DNA from: Pisaster brevispinus | Lineage: Eukaryota > Echinodermata > Asteroidea > Forcipulatida > Asteriidae | Direction of reading: 5' to 3' | DNA: 64,000 nt | Assembly: GCA_023634235.1 (NCBI GenBank) | Contig: JAMKCF010000013.1 | Location: 4,165,327-4,229,326 of the forward strand | In this document: piece by piece, positions 33,791-47,479 of the stretch | Numbering within the stretch: the first letter of the stretch is position 1 | Layout of the letters: each line of letters begins with the position of its first letter | Program-made: the position numbers and the translations under genes | Notes under the pieces: generated by a model | The model's input: the letters and a program-made list of their open reading frames with translations, nothing else | Told to the model about the DNA's origin: nothing | Databases searched by the model: none

Positions 33791-36731
33791 TTGGGTTGTG
33801 CTGTATTTGGACCGAAAATGGCGTCCAGCAACCACGTGACCGAAGAAAAGTGGTCCCTCAAAGTCGCAACTCTCTAAATACACAACTCTGGTTGCAAACG
33901 CTCCCACCCCCATTTTCAAACAAGACAAGGCATGACCACACCCCCTCCTTCGGTTAACTGCCTCTGTAGAATTGCCCCAGGGTTCACAGGTGCGTTTGGA
34001 GAGAGAAACTCGCCCTAATGCAAGAAAACACCGGGTACCAACAGAGCCTGCAATGTGGAAAGTATATAACAGCTGCATGCAACCAACCTCCCACTTTGCA
34101 TCAAGCACCTCATCCTACTGTTATTCAAATTTTAAATCTCATCCTGCAGTTATTCAAATTGTGTTTTGTACTGGATGGAGAATCACACACGATTGCAACT
34201 TTTGTACTGAGGCATTTACCATGACGACTAGACACTGTGAATTCAAGTTACTGCATGCAGCTGGAGTACTGGACCCCGGGGTGTAATGGCGTCATGGCAT
34301 CAATGTTTTCTAAGGTACGAAAAGTAACAACATTCTTTGTTTTTTTATTACACTTTAAAATTAAATAATACTACATATAGCAAAATTTGCCCTTTGTCTA
34401 TGTTGAGTTCTGCGGTGTTCAAGTTAAACATAATTATCAAAACGATGCCTGTATTCTGAATCTGAAAGCACCAGATCATGGGTTAAGTGTTTTGCAAAGG
34501 TCCACTATAAGTGCTTGCCCGCCACACTGAGTCATCTTAATGCGCCAACATTGAACATGGAGATGATAGGCTCAACATTGACAATCACAACTGAGACTAC
34601 AGTACGATACGTCTTGAAAGTTATCCAAAGTGCTAAAATCCTCATGAATATCAACTTATTTCCTTTCAGATGTATTTTTATTATTTTTTTAACAATAAAA
34701 CTATCTTAATTGTCTGAGTGAACTGTCTAGATTGGTAGAGTTTTTTCCCCTTCCAAACCTTGCATTTATTTGAGCGCCAAATGATTAGTGGTAAAAGGGT
34801 CTCGATGTCTCGGTATTCTCAGTTGTGATTGTTAGTGTTTTTGTCTTCATTTTCAATGGTGGCGCGTTTAGATGGCAAATATTCCTTTGAGACAGAGATT
34901 GTGATTACTTTTTGTTCTTTTTATTTTTCAGGTGGTAGTTATCTCAAGAAGGTGCAATGAGGTTCAAGGAAGAGCAATGCTGGCCAGGTCCGGCATAAGA
35001 AAGACACTGAGTGCAAACATCAGTAGACAGTGACGCAGTGTTCACAGGCCTAACATCACCGGGGAAAAACATGGCCATCTGGTAACAGTATTCTTGACAA
35101 ACATGAGCTATTCTTGATCTTTATGTTTCAAAGTTTGATGATAACTATGAATGACTGAACCAATAAGTCTTCTGTTTTAAAACTATGTAACAAAAGTAAA
35201 AACTCTAGAAATATATCTAAAAGCTGAGAATGTTTTGCCCGCATCATTGAATGTAAAACAAAACATTAAGTTAAAAGAATTAATGCAGGTTACACTCAAA
35301 ACAATGCAGCTCTTGAAATGTGGTTTAGGCCTAGGCCTATTTGTCAAAGATGAAACCCCGTAGACCGAATACAAACGTCCCTTAAACCAAATGATCACAA
35401 TTTTAATGGATGCATTGACATTGTGATGTTGTACCCAACTATTTGTTTGCATCTCTCAACTGTTACGGACATACATTGGGAATGATTTGAGTTATATTTA
35501 GCTTCGATCTAAAAACTTATTGTATAGTACCGAATCTCTATAAAAGACTCAGCCCTATACCATTAATTATGAAGTGCAGTATATAGACTGTATAAGAAGA
35601 AGAAGAGAACAATGTTCATGCCAAATCAAGAAAAAGCAGTCGAAGACCACAACTTAACAAAATCACGAATTAAGATGTAGTAGCGCTGTCTGAGGAACAA
35701 GCACAGAATCCTTGGAAACGAATACTTTTTTAATTAAGCAAAACGTCACCACCAACTTCATGAAATTTTTCACAGGTTGTTTGTATGACGTGATAATTGA
35801 CAACAGATGAAGATGGAACTGATTTTACTCTTTCAAAAACTGATGGTATACTTTTTATTTACTGTACCGTTGTAACCAAATATAGTATTATATGTATCAA
35901 TGTTTCTCTTCAACAGAAAACAAAAACATATATTGGGTCTTTTGACATAATTATTATGTAGTTCTAATTTTAACAATTGTGTTTGGCTGAAGGCAAATGG
36001 TAGCAAAATTTACTATTTGGGGAAAAGCAGTTGAAGACCACAAACAAAATCACAAATAACGGTGCAGTAAGTCGAAATAAGCGCTGCATGAACGAGCACA
36101 AAAATCTATGAAAAACAAATGTTTTCAGGTAACAAACACTGTATTAAAAATACAACTTCACCACCAACTTATTCCATTGAATATTTATAAAAAAATCGAT
36201 GTGAACACAAACTTGAAGTTTCAATTTAAAACACATTGTTCTCTTGATGACAGATTAAGTTGAGGCAATAGGCAAAACGCCAAGTGTGGTTATTTATTCG
36301 AAAGTTGGGTTGCCAAATAAAAATACCCCCCGTCGTATTACATTGTTCATTCTTGACCTTCCCCCAAGAATAAAACGTTGGTGACCTCAACGAGATACGC
36401 TGAGAAATATTTGTGTCGTGTAGGCATGTGCTTAAATTATAGACGCGCAGGCTCCACACTTATGAGATTACATGAGTCTTAATGTGCTACGTGACATTGG
36501 CAAAAACAATTAATAAACATTTAAATAAATAAATGGGTCTAAATTTAAAAAAAGTAACAAACAAACAAACAAAAGAAGTCGTGAACATTACTTGTGTTCA
36601 AGATTCGAGTTGTTTGACCACCACATGCTTTGTATATCAAAGATATCAAAGTCTTTAGATAAGCAACTTGGCCCACTGTGTTGCAGGCCTTCTAACTCTA
36701 GCTTAAGCACGATCTTGAACACAATGTATGA
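33791..36731. other. Intergenic; possible non-coding exons near 34314 and 34933
   Basis: An AAG|GTACG donor-like site lies near 34313, and a T-rich tract with CAG acceptor lies near 34931. They could bound exons of an untranslated RNA, but no coding signal or second line of evidence exists. The rest is AT-rich with no recognised repeat. Confidence 0.25.
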
Positions 36732-38043
36732 ACTGCATTTCCTGATGGGCTGACCACCACACCCTGCGAGCGAGATGAGCTGTAGTTTGATTAACAAGTT
36801 TAGCTACTTTGGTGTAGACTTGTATGACATCCCTTCGTGACGCGTATTCAAGCGACTTGGACACAGTGAAAACGTTCCTCTAGAGACAAAAACAAACTTC
36901 CTAAGGCTGTGAGATTTTCGGGAAATTTCTTACTTAAAAAACCCATGATAAGTCTGTAACTTTTTCCGATGCAGTAGAAGAAAGCAGATATTACGGACAA
37001 CTTAGAATGAATACAAAACATCTAGAGATTTTGTGCATCATGAATATAATAATGAAACGGCGGTCATCATTTCGCTTTATAGCGCCACAAATTTCTTTTT
37101 AAAATTCAATCTTGGCGTGGGGTTCGGACTTGGACCAATACGGACGATTCTGACTCGGACTTTGACTGCTCCGGTTTCGCACTTCGACTTTAGGTTCGGG
37201 ATGGAATACAAGCCTACCTCAGACGTTTTCTTCTGCTTATTGTTATACACTATCACAGACGTTATATTTGTATTAATTTTTAAGTAGAAAATAATATTTT
37301 CCTCTACCATTTCTATTTATTCAGTGTAGCCTATCTGTGATTCCATTTAGAATGATACGGTACAACAGCATGGTGTTCATTTATACTTAATCATTGCGTC
37401 AATTGTCAGTAAAGAGAAAACAGTTTTAACATTATAAAACCAATTTCTTTAGCAAGCACAATAATGTTTCAAACTTAAGTTAATACAGGTTTTTATCTAG
37501 AGGCGTTTTGCCCAGTTAAGTACCGTATCATTCATAAGGGCAACGTTAAATATTGATCATGCTACAACGATCTTATTAACACATTCACGAAAATGTGGCC
37601 ATAACGAGTCTGAACGTAAAACTATAGTCTGGCCCATTTTTGGTTTATAATAAGAACCCATCTTGACGATTGATATTGAAGCAGGAATTAAGACATATAG
37701 GTGGCTGTAGCATCAGGTTTATCAAAATCTAACAAACTGAGAGAAAGGGCGCCACAATATCATAGACTTGAAAAACCTTTCAACCAATACAAGAAGCGAA
37801 CGTTTTTATAAAAGCATTTGCTGGAAACAAACCTTGTCCATGAAGGATAGACCCTGCCCTCTCGAAGGGAGATAGAGAAATGAAGATTCAAGTGAATGGC
37901 ATGGTATAAGATGGTTGTAGAGAAGGCTCGCTCCTTTGTCCATAACTTACGTATATTTATTTTGAGTGAATATATACATATTGAACCATGTTTTGAGTGA
38001 AACATAATATAATTGTTCACTTGTTATGCACGCTAAGTATTCT

Positions 38044-38433
38044 TTTAAAGGTATTATACCGGATTGGTAGAGCTGACAAAATAGTTCCAGACTGAGTGTT
38101 CATGTCTTGTGTGATCAACCATAGACATGAAATAACAAACCTGTGGAAATTTGGGCTTAATCCGTTTTGGGAGTCGGGAGAAAATTGTGAAAAAAACATG
38201 AACAATGTTCAGCATGCAAACACACTATTCTTATTTGTGGTTATAACAACCCAAATCAGCTGTTGCTTTTTTGTAGGTTTGCAGATACAGTTTTCTCAAA
38301 TTTGACTTCATTTCAGCGGGAAATAGTTCACAGGAAAAAATGGTTCTAGTATGAACTTCATAATCAGTTAGCCTTCAGACTAAATTAAATAATGATTTTT
38401 TTTATCCTTACCAATCCTGTAGAATACCTTTAA
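38044..38433 (+). mobile_element. Family A element inside tandem unit 1 (repeated in units 2-4, truncated in 5)
   Basis: Inverted termini TTTAAAGGTATTATACCGGA and AGAATACCTTTAA with TCCTTACCAATCCTGT just inside. The length is 390 bp. Equivalent copies start near 40911, 43775 and 46640, and the unit 5 copy (from about 49649) is cut off near 49785. An independent copy at 20951-21366 shows it is a dispersed element that was captured before the unit was amplified. Confidence 0.75.
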
Positions 38434-38529
38434 GGACTGGGGGAAAACTAGAAATTGGTGGTACTGATGCCGCCTTTTTGTATAGACCATGTAACCTGTG
38501 ACATCACATGTTTACAAAAGAGCTACAGA

Positions 38530-38940
38530 GCCTCCAGCCGATTTCACGAAACGATAGGATTAATTCTATCTCGAGTTAGGACGAGTAACTAGTCCTAACT
38601 TAGGATTAATCTTAAGGTTTACATGTTACAGTGCAAGGCGGGGACTCGTCCTACACAGCAAAAACTAGGGTGTTAAAATTAACACCATGGGTGTTGTCAC
38701 ATATAGACAGCCAAAAAAGAATCAAGATTTACACCATTAGGGTGTTAAAATAACACTAATTTCTGCCAACACAATTACTTTGGTGTTATTTTAACACCCT
38801 ATGATGTTAAACTTGATTGTTTCCTGGCTGTCTATATGTGACAACACCCATGGTGTTAATTTTAACACCCCAGTTTTTGCAGTGTAAGTCCTAAGATTAA
38901 TCCTAAGTTAGGAAGAGTTTGGTGAAATCGACGGCTGGAC
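38530..38940. mobile_element. Outer fold-back element hosting a nested MITE in tandem unit 1
   Basis: TCCAGCCGATTTCACGAAAC with CTTAGGATTAATCTTAAG on the left, and CCTAAGATTAATCCTAAG with GGTGAAATCGACGGCTGGA on the right, are inverted copies. The 231-bp element at 38654-38884 sits between the arms. Equivalent positions occur in units 2, 3 and 4; unit 5 has lost the region. Confidence 0.75.
38654..38884. mobile_element. Nested 231-bp TIR element (TA target), unit 1
   Basis: Terminal inverted repeats of about 58 bp: CACAGCAAAAACTAGGGTGT ... ATATAGACAGCC and its complement ending in GTTTTTGCAGTG. It is flanked by TA on both sides, the target duplication typical of Tc1/mariner-type transposition. 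The interior has more GTGTTAAAATAACAC-type inverted repeats and no open frame. Confidence 0.8.
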
Positions 38941-41518
38941 TTCCTGCAGGCACAATTTGTACACAGCCGCAGTGGAGGAAAATGTAAGATCTTACATCCT
39001 TCGACGATTGGACTGTATACTTTTTGTACAACCTGTCGATATGAAGAAAACTTGTACAGTTGTTATTTTTATAACTCTTCAATTTATGTGGACATTTTGA
39101 TACAAAAAATGAAAAATTTCCCATATAGGCCTACAGTGTAGTATCTTGCCTGAGCTATTCTCTTTGTAAACAACAAAGGCTACCGGTACAAGGTCTGTAG
39201 ATGATAGTATTTTATATACTGAACATGCCATGCCGTTTGTTTCTTCTCTTTTTCAAGTCAGAAAAGTTTTTGTTCTGAAAATCTCATTTTCTAAGCAAAA
39301 CTCTTCAGAGCATCAGAAAAATAAGTGTCTCTTGAAAAATAGTTCACAACATCAGGCATTTGTTTTTAGTTAACAAATAGACATTACAGCTGTAAAATTG
39401 TGAATTAAAGATTATTTCGATCACATGCTGGTTCACTTACATGGCTTTTTGTAAAAATTGTGGAGGAGAAGGCCTATAGCGGTTTGGGTTTACAAGAGTT
39501 TTACATCCCCCGGTTCTAAGGTTCACTTACTCTGGGCCGTAGCACCTAGTGTGCCCCGCCCATTTGACTGCATTTCCTGATAGGCTGACCACCACACCCT
39601 GCGAGCGAGATGAGCTGTAGTTTGATTAACAAGTTTAGGTACTTTGGGGTAGACTTGTATGACATCCCTTCGTGACGCGTATTCAAGCGACTTGGACACG
39701 GTGAAAACGTTCCTCTAGAGACAAAAACAAACTACCTAAGGCTGTGAAAATTTGTGGGAAATTTTCTTACTTAAAAAAAAAAATCCATGATAAGTCTGTA
39801 ACTTTTTCCGATGTAGTAGAAGAAAGCAGATATTAAGGACAACTTAGAATGAATACAAGACATCTAGAGATTTTGTGCATCATGAAAATAATAATGAAAC
39901 GGCGGTCATGTTTTCGCTTTATAGCGCCCCAGCTTCTTTTTAAAATTCAATCTTGGCGTGGGGTTCGGACTTGGACCAATACGGACGATTCTGACTCGGA
40001 CTTTGACTGCTCCGGTTTCGCACTTCGACTTTAGGTTCGGGATGGAAAACAAGCCTACCTCAGACGTTTTCTTCTGCTTATTGTTATACACTATCACAGA
40101 CGTTATATTTGTATTAATTTTTAAGTAGAAAATAATATTTTCCTCTGCCATTTCTATTTATTCAGTGTAGCCTATCTGTGATTCCATTTAGAATGATACG
40201 GTACAACAGCATGGTGTTCATTTATACTTAATCATTGCGTCAATTGTCAGTAAAGAGAAAACAGTTTTAACATTATAAAAACAACCGATCATCTTCTTTA
40301 GTTCAAGACAATTTCTTTAGCAAGCACAATAATGTTTCAACTTAAGTTAATACAAGTTTTTATCTAGAGGCGTTTTGCCCAGTTAAGTACCGTATCATTC
40401 ATAAGGGCAACGTTAAATATTGATCATGCTACAACTATCTTATTAACACATTCACGAAAATGTGGCCATAACGAGGCTAGACGTAAAACCATAGTCTGGC
40501 CCATTTTTGGTTTATAATAAGAACCCATCTTGACGATTGATTTTGAAGCAGGAATTAAGACATAGGTGGCTGTAGCATCAGGTTTATCAAAATCTATACA
40601 AACTGAGAGAAAGGGCGCCACAATATCATAGACTTGAAAAACCTTTCAACCAATACAAGAAGCGAACGTTTTTATAAAAGCATTTGCTGGAAACAAACCT
40701 TGTCCATGAAGGATAGACCCTGCCCTCTCGAAGGGAGATAGAGAAATGAAGATTCAAGTGAATGGCATGGTATAAGATGGTTGTAGAGAAGGCTCGCTCC
40801 TTTGTCCATAACTTACGTATATTTATTTTGAGTGAATATATACATATTGAACCATGTTTTGAGTGAAACATAATATAATTGTTCACTTGTTATGCACGCT
40901 AAGTATTCTTTTAAAGGTATTATACCGGATTGGTAGAGCTGACAAAATAGTTCCAGACTGAGTGTTCATGTCTTGTGTGATCAACCATAGACATGAAATA
41001 ACAAACCTGTGGAAATTTGGGCTTAATCCGTTTTGGGGGTCGGGAGAAAATTGTGAAAAAAACATGAACAATGTTCAGCATGCAAACACACTATTCTTAT
41101 TTGTGGTTATAACAACCCAAATCAGCTGTTGCTTTATTGTAGGTTTGCAGATACAGTTTTCTCAAATTTGACTTCATTTCAGCGGGAAATAGTTCACAGG
41201 AAAAAATGGTTCTAGTATGAACTTCATAATCAGTTAGCCTTCAGACTAAATTAAACAATGATTTTTTTATCCTTACCAATCCTGTAGAATACCTTTAAGG
41301 ACTGGGGGAAAACTAGAAATTGGTGGTACTGATGCCGCCTTTTTGTATAGACCATGTAACCTGTGACATCACATGTTTACAAAAGAGCTACAGAGCCTCC
41401 AGCCGATTTCACGAAACGCTAGGATTAATTCTATCTCGAGTTAGGACGAGTAACTAGTCCTAACTTAGGATTAATCTTAAGGTTTACATGTTACAGTGCA
41501 AGGCGGGGACTCGTCCTA

Positions 41519-41749
41519 CACAGCAAAAACTAGGGTGTTAAAATTAACACCATGGGTGTTGTCACATATAGACAGCCAAATAAGAATCAAGATTTACACC
41601 ATTAGGGTGTTAAAATAACACTAATTTCTGCCAACACAATTACTTTGGTGTTATTTTAACACCCTATGATGTTAAACTTGATTGTTTCCTGGCTGTCTAT
41701 ATGTGACAACACCCATGGTGTTAATTTTAACACCCCAGTTTTTGCAGTG
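41519..41749. mobile_element. Nested 231-bp TIR element, unit 2
   Basis: Same element at the same place in the second tandem unit. It differs from unit 1 at CCAAATAAGAATC instead of CCAAAAAAGAATC. Confidence 0.8.
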
Positions 41750-44382
41750 TAAGTCCTAAGATTAATCCTAAGTTAGGAAGAGTTTGGTGAAATCGACGGC
41801 TGGACTTCCTGCAGGCACAATTTGTACACAGCCGCAGTGGAGGAAAATGTAAGATCTTGCATCCTTCGACGATTGGACTGTATACTTATTGTACAACCTG
41901 TCGATATGATGAAAACTTGTACAGTTGTTATTTTTATAACTCTTCAATTTATGTGGACATTTTGATACAAAAAATGAAAAATTTCCCATATAGGCCTACA
42001 GTGTAGTATCTTGCCTGAGCTATTCTCTTTGTAAACAACAAAGGCTACCGGTACAAGGTCTGTAGATGATAGTATTTTATATACTGAACATGCCATGCCG
42101 TTTGTTTCTTCTCTTTTTCAAGTCAGAAAAGTTTTTGTTCTGAAAATCTCATTTTCTAAGCAAAACTCTTCAGAGCATCAGAAAAATAAGTGTCTCTTGA
42201 AAAATAGTTCACAACATCAGGCATTTGTTTTTAGTTAACAAATAGACATTACAGCTGTAAAATTGTGAATTAAAGATTATTTCGATCACATGCTGGTTCA
42301 CTTACATGGCTTTTTGTAAAAATTGTGGAGGAGAAGGCCTATAGCGGTTTGGGTTTACAAGAGTTTTACATCCCCCGGTTCTAAGGTTCACTTACTCTGG
42401 GCCGTAGCACCTAGTGTGCCCCGCCCATTTGACTGCATTTCCTGATAGGCTGACCACCACACCCTGCGAGCGAGATGAGCTGTAGTTTGATTAACAAGTT
42501 TAGGTACTTTGGGGTAGACTTGTATGACATCCCTTCGTGACGCGTATTCAAGCGACTTGGACACGGTGAAAACGTTCCTCTAGAGACAAAAACAAACTAC
42601 CTAAGGCTGTGAAAATTTGTGGGAAATTTCTTACTTAAAAAAAAAAATCCATGATAAGTCTGTAACTTTTTCCGATGTAGTAGAAGAAAGCAGATATTAA
42701 GGACAACTTAGAATGAATACAAGACATCTAGAGATTTTGTGCATCATGAAAATAATAATGAAACGGCGGTCATGTTTTCGCTTTATAGCGCCCCAGCTTC
42801 TTTTTAAAATTCAATCTTGGCGTGGGGTTCGGACTTGGACCAATACGGACGATTCTGACTCGGACTTTGACTGCTCCGGTTTCGCACTTCGACTTTAGGT
42901 TCGGGATGGAAAACAAGCCTACCTCAGACGTTTTCTTCTGCTTATTGTTATACACTATCACAGACGTTATATTTGTATTAATTTTTAAGTAGAAAATAAT
43001 ATTTTCCTCTGCCATTTCTATTTATTCAGTGTAGCCTATCTGTGATTCCATTTAGAATGATACGGTACAACAGCATGGTGTTCATTTATACTTAATCATT
43101 GCGTCAATTGTCAGTAAAGAGAAAACAGTTTTAACATTATAAAAACAACCGATCATCTTCTTTAGTTCAAGACAATTTCTTTAGCAAGCACAATAATGTT
43201 TCAACTTAAGTTAATACAAGTTTTTATCTAGAGGCGTTTTGCCCAGTTAAGTACCGTATCATTCATAAGGGCAACGTTAAATATTGATCATGCTACAACT
43301 ATCTTATTAACACATTCACGAAAATGTGGCCATAACGAGGCTAGACGTAAAACCATAGTCTGGCCCATTTTTGGTTTATAATAAGAACCCATCTTGACGA
43401 TTGATTTTGAAGCAGGAATTAAGACATAGGTGGCTGTAGCATCAGGTTTATCAAAATCTATACAAACTGAGAGAAAGGGCGCCACAATATCATAGACTTG
43501 AAAAACCTTTCAACCAATACAAGAAGCGAACGTTTTTATAAAAGCATTTGCTGGAAACAAACCTTGTCCATGAAGGATAGACCCTGCCCTCTCGAAGGGA
43601 GATAGAGAAATGAAGATTCAAGTGAATGGCATGGTATAAGATGGTTGTAGAGAAGGCTCGCTCCTTTGTCCATAACTTACGTATATTTATTTTGAGTGAA
43701 TATATACATATTGAACCATGTTTTGAGTGAAACATAATATAATTGTTCACTTGTTATGCACGCTAAGTATTCTTTTAAAGGTATTATACCGGATTGGTAG
43801 AGCTGACAAAATAGTTCCAGACTGAGTGTTCATGTCTTGTGTGATCAACCATAGACATGAAATAACAAACCTGTGGAAATTTGGGCTTAATCCGTTTTGG
43901 GGGTCGGGAGAAAATTGTGAAAAAAACATGAACAATGTTCAGCATGCAAACACACTATTCTTATTTGTGGTTATAACAACCCAAATCAGCTGTTGCTTTT
44001 TTGTAGGTTTGCAGATACAGTTTTCTCAAATTTGACTTCATTTCAGCGGGAAATAGTTCACTGGAAAAAATGGTTCTAGTATGAACTTCATAATCAGTTA
44101 GCCTTCAGACTAAATTAAACAATGATTTTTTTATCCTTACCAATCCTGTAGAATACCTTTAAGGACTGGGGGAAAACTAGAAATTGGTGGTACTGATGCC
44201 GCCTTTTTGTATAGACCATGTAACCTGTGACATCACATGTTTACAAAAGAGCTACAGAGCCTCCAGCCGATTTCACGAAACGCTAGGATTAATTCTATCT
44301 CGAGTTAGGACGAGTAACTAGTCCTAACTTAGGATTAATCTTAAGGTTTACATGTTACAGTGCAAGGCGGGGACTCGTCCTA

Positions 44383-44613
44383 CACAGCAAAAACTAGGGT
44401 GTTAAAATTAACACCATGGGTGTTGTCACATATAGACAGCCAAATAAGAATCAAGATTTACACCATTAGGGTGTTAAAATAACACTAATTTCTGCCAACA
44501 CAATTACTTTGGTGTTATTTTAACACCCTATGATGTTAAACTTGATTGTTTCCTGGCTGTCTATATGTGACAACACCCATGGTGTTAATTTTAACACCCC
44601 AGTTTTTGCAGTG
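44383..44613. mobile_element. Nested 231-bp TIR element, unit 3
   Basis: Same element in the third tandem unit, carrying the unit 2 variant CCAAATAAGAATC. Confidence 0.8.
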
Positions 44614-47248
44614 TAAGTCCTAAGATTAATCCTAAGTTAGGAAGAGTTTGGTGAAATCGACGGCTGGACTTCCTGCAGGCACAATTTGTACACAGCCGCA
44701 GTGGAGGAAAATGTAAGATCTTGCATCCTTCGACGATTGGACTGTATACTTATTGTACAACCTGTCGATATGATGAAAACTTGTACAGTTGTTATTTTTA
44801 TAACTCTTCAATTTATGTGGACATTTTGATACAAAAAATGAAAAATTTCCCATATAGGCCTACAGTGTAGTATCTTGCCTGAGCTATTCTCTTTGTAAAC
44901 AACAAAGGCTACCGGTACAAGGTCTGTAGATGATAGTATTTTATATACTGAACATGCCATGCCGTTTGTTTCTTCTCTTTTTCAAGTCAGAAAAGTTTTT
45001 GTTCTGAAAATCTCATTTTCTAAGCAAAACTCTTCAGAGCATCAGAAAAATAAGTGTCTCTTGAAAAATAGTTCACAACATCAGGCATTTGTTTTTAGTT
45101 AACAAATAGACATTACAGCTGTAAAATTGTGAATTAAAGATTATTTCGATCACATGCTGGTTCACTTACATGGCTTTTTGTAAAAATTGTGGAGGAGAAG
45201 GCCTATAGCGGTTTGGGTTTACAAGAGTTTTACATCCCCCGGTTCTAAGGTTCACTTACTCTGGGCCGTAGCACCTAGTGTGCCCCGCCCATTTGACTGC
45301 ATTTCCTGATAGGCTGACCACCACACCCTGCGAGCGAGATGAGCTGTAGTTTGATTAACAAGTTTAGGTACTTTGGGGTAGACTTGTATGACATCCCTTC
45401 GTGACGCGTATTCAAGCGACTTGGACACGGTGAAAACGTTCCTCTAGAGACAAAAACAAACTACCTAAGGCTGTGAAAATTTTGGGGAAATTTTCTTACT
45501 TAAAAAAAAAAATCCATGATAAGTCTGTAACTTTTTCCGATGTAGTAGAAGAAAGCAGATATTAAGGACAACTTAGAATGAATACAAGACATCTAGAGAT
45601 TTTGTGCATCATGAAAATAATAATGAAACGGCGGTCATGTTTTCGCTTTATAGCGCCCCAGCTTCTTTTTAAAATTCAATCTTGGCGTGGGGTTCGGACT
45701 TGGACCAATACGGACGATTCTGACTCGGACTTTGACTGCTCCGGTTTCGCACTTCGACTTTAGGTTCGGGATGGAAAACAAGCCTACCTCAGACGTTTTC
45801 TTCTGCTTATTGTTATACACTATCACAGACGTTATATTTGTATTAATTTTTAAGTAGAAAATAATATTTTCCTCTGCCATTTCTATTTATTCAGTGTAGC
45901 CTATCTGTGATTCCATTTAGAATGATACGGTACAACAGCATGGTGTTCATTTATACTTAATCATTGCGTCAATTGTCAGTAAAGAGAAAACAGTTTTAAC
46001 ATTATAAAAACAACCGATCATCTTCTTTAGTTCAAGACAATTTCTTTAGCAAGCACAATAATGTTTCAACTTAAGTTAATACAAGTTTTTATCTTGAGGC
46101 GTTTTGCCCAGTTAAGTACCGTATCATTCATAAGGGCAACGTTAAATATTGATCATGCTACAACTATCTTATTAACACATTCACGAAAATGTGGCCATAA
46201 CGAGGCTAGACGTAAAACTATAGTCTGGCCCATTTTTGGTTTATAATAAGAACCCATCTTGACGATTGATTTTGAAGCAGGAATTAAGACATAGGTGGCT
46301 GTAGCATCAGGTTTATCAAAATCTATACAAACTGAGAGAAAGGGCGCCACAATATCATAGACTTGAAAAACCTTTCAACCAATACAAGAAGCGAACGTTT
46401 TTATAAAAGCATTTGCTGGAAACAAACCTTGTCCATGAAGGATAGACCCTGCCCTCTCGAAGGGAGATAGAGAAATGAAGATTCAAGTGAATGGCATGGT
46501 ATAAGATGGTTGTAGAGAAGGCTCGCTCCTTTGTCCATAACTTACGTATATTTATTTTGAGTGAATATATACATATTGAACCATGTTTTGAGTGAAACAT
46601 AATATAATTGTTCACTTGTTATGCACGCTAAGTATTCTTTTAAAGGTATTATACCGGATTGGTAGAGCTGACAAAATAGTTCCAGACTGAGTGTTCATGT
46701 CTTGTGTGATCAACCATAGACATGAAATAACAAACCTGTGGAAATTTGGGCTTAATCCGTTTTGGGGGTCGGGAGAAAATTGTGAAAAAAACATGAACAA
46801 TGTTCAGCATGCAAACACACTATTCTTATTTGTGGTTATAACAACCCAAATCAGCTGTTGCTTTTTTGTAGGTTTGCAGATACAGTTTTCTCAAATTTGA
46901 CTTCATTTCAGCGGGAAATAGTTCACAGGAAAAAATGGTTCTAGTATGAACTTCATAATCAGTTAGCCTTCAGACTAAATTAAATAATGATTTTTTTTAT
47001 CCTTACCAATCCTGTAGAATACCTTTAAGGACTGGGGGAAAACTAGAAATTGGTGGTACTGATGCCGCCTTTTTGTATAGACCATGTAACCTGTGACATC
47101 ACATGTTTACAAAAGAGCTACAGAGCCTCCAGCCGATTTCACGAAACGCTAGGATTAATTCTATCTCGAGTTAGGACGAGTAACTAGTCCTAACTTAGGA
47201 TTAATCTTAAGGTTTACATGTTACAGTGCAAGGCGGGGACTCGTCCTA

Positions 47249-47479
47249 CACAGCAAAAACTAGGGTGTTAAAATTAACACCATGGGTGTTGTCACATATA
47301 GACAGCCAAAAAAGAATCAAGATTTACACCATTAGGGTGTTAAAATAACACTAATTTCTGCCAACACAATTACTTTGGTGTTATTTTAACACCCTATGAT
47401 GTTAAACTTGATTGTTTCCTGGCTGTCTATATGTGACAACACCCATGGTGTTAATTTTAACACCCCAGTTTTTGCAGTG
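47249..47479. mobile_element. Nested 231-bp TIR element, unit 4
   Basis: Same element in the fourth tandem unit, carrying the unit 1 variant CCAAAAAAGAATC. Confidence 0.8.
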
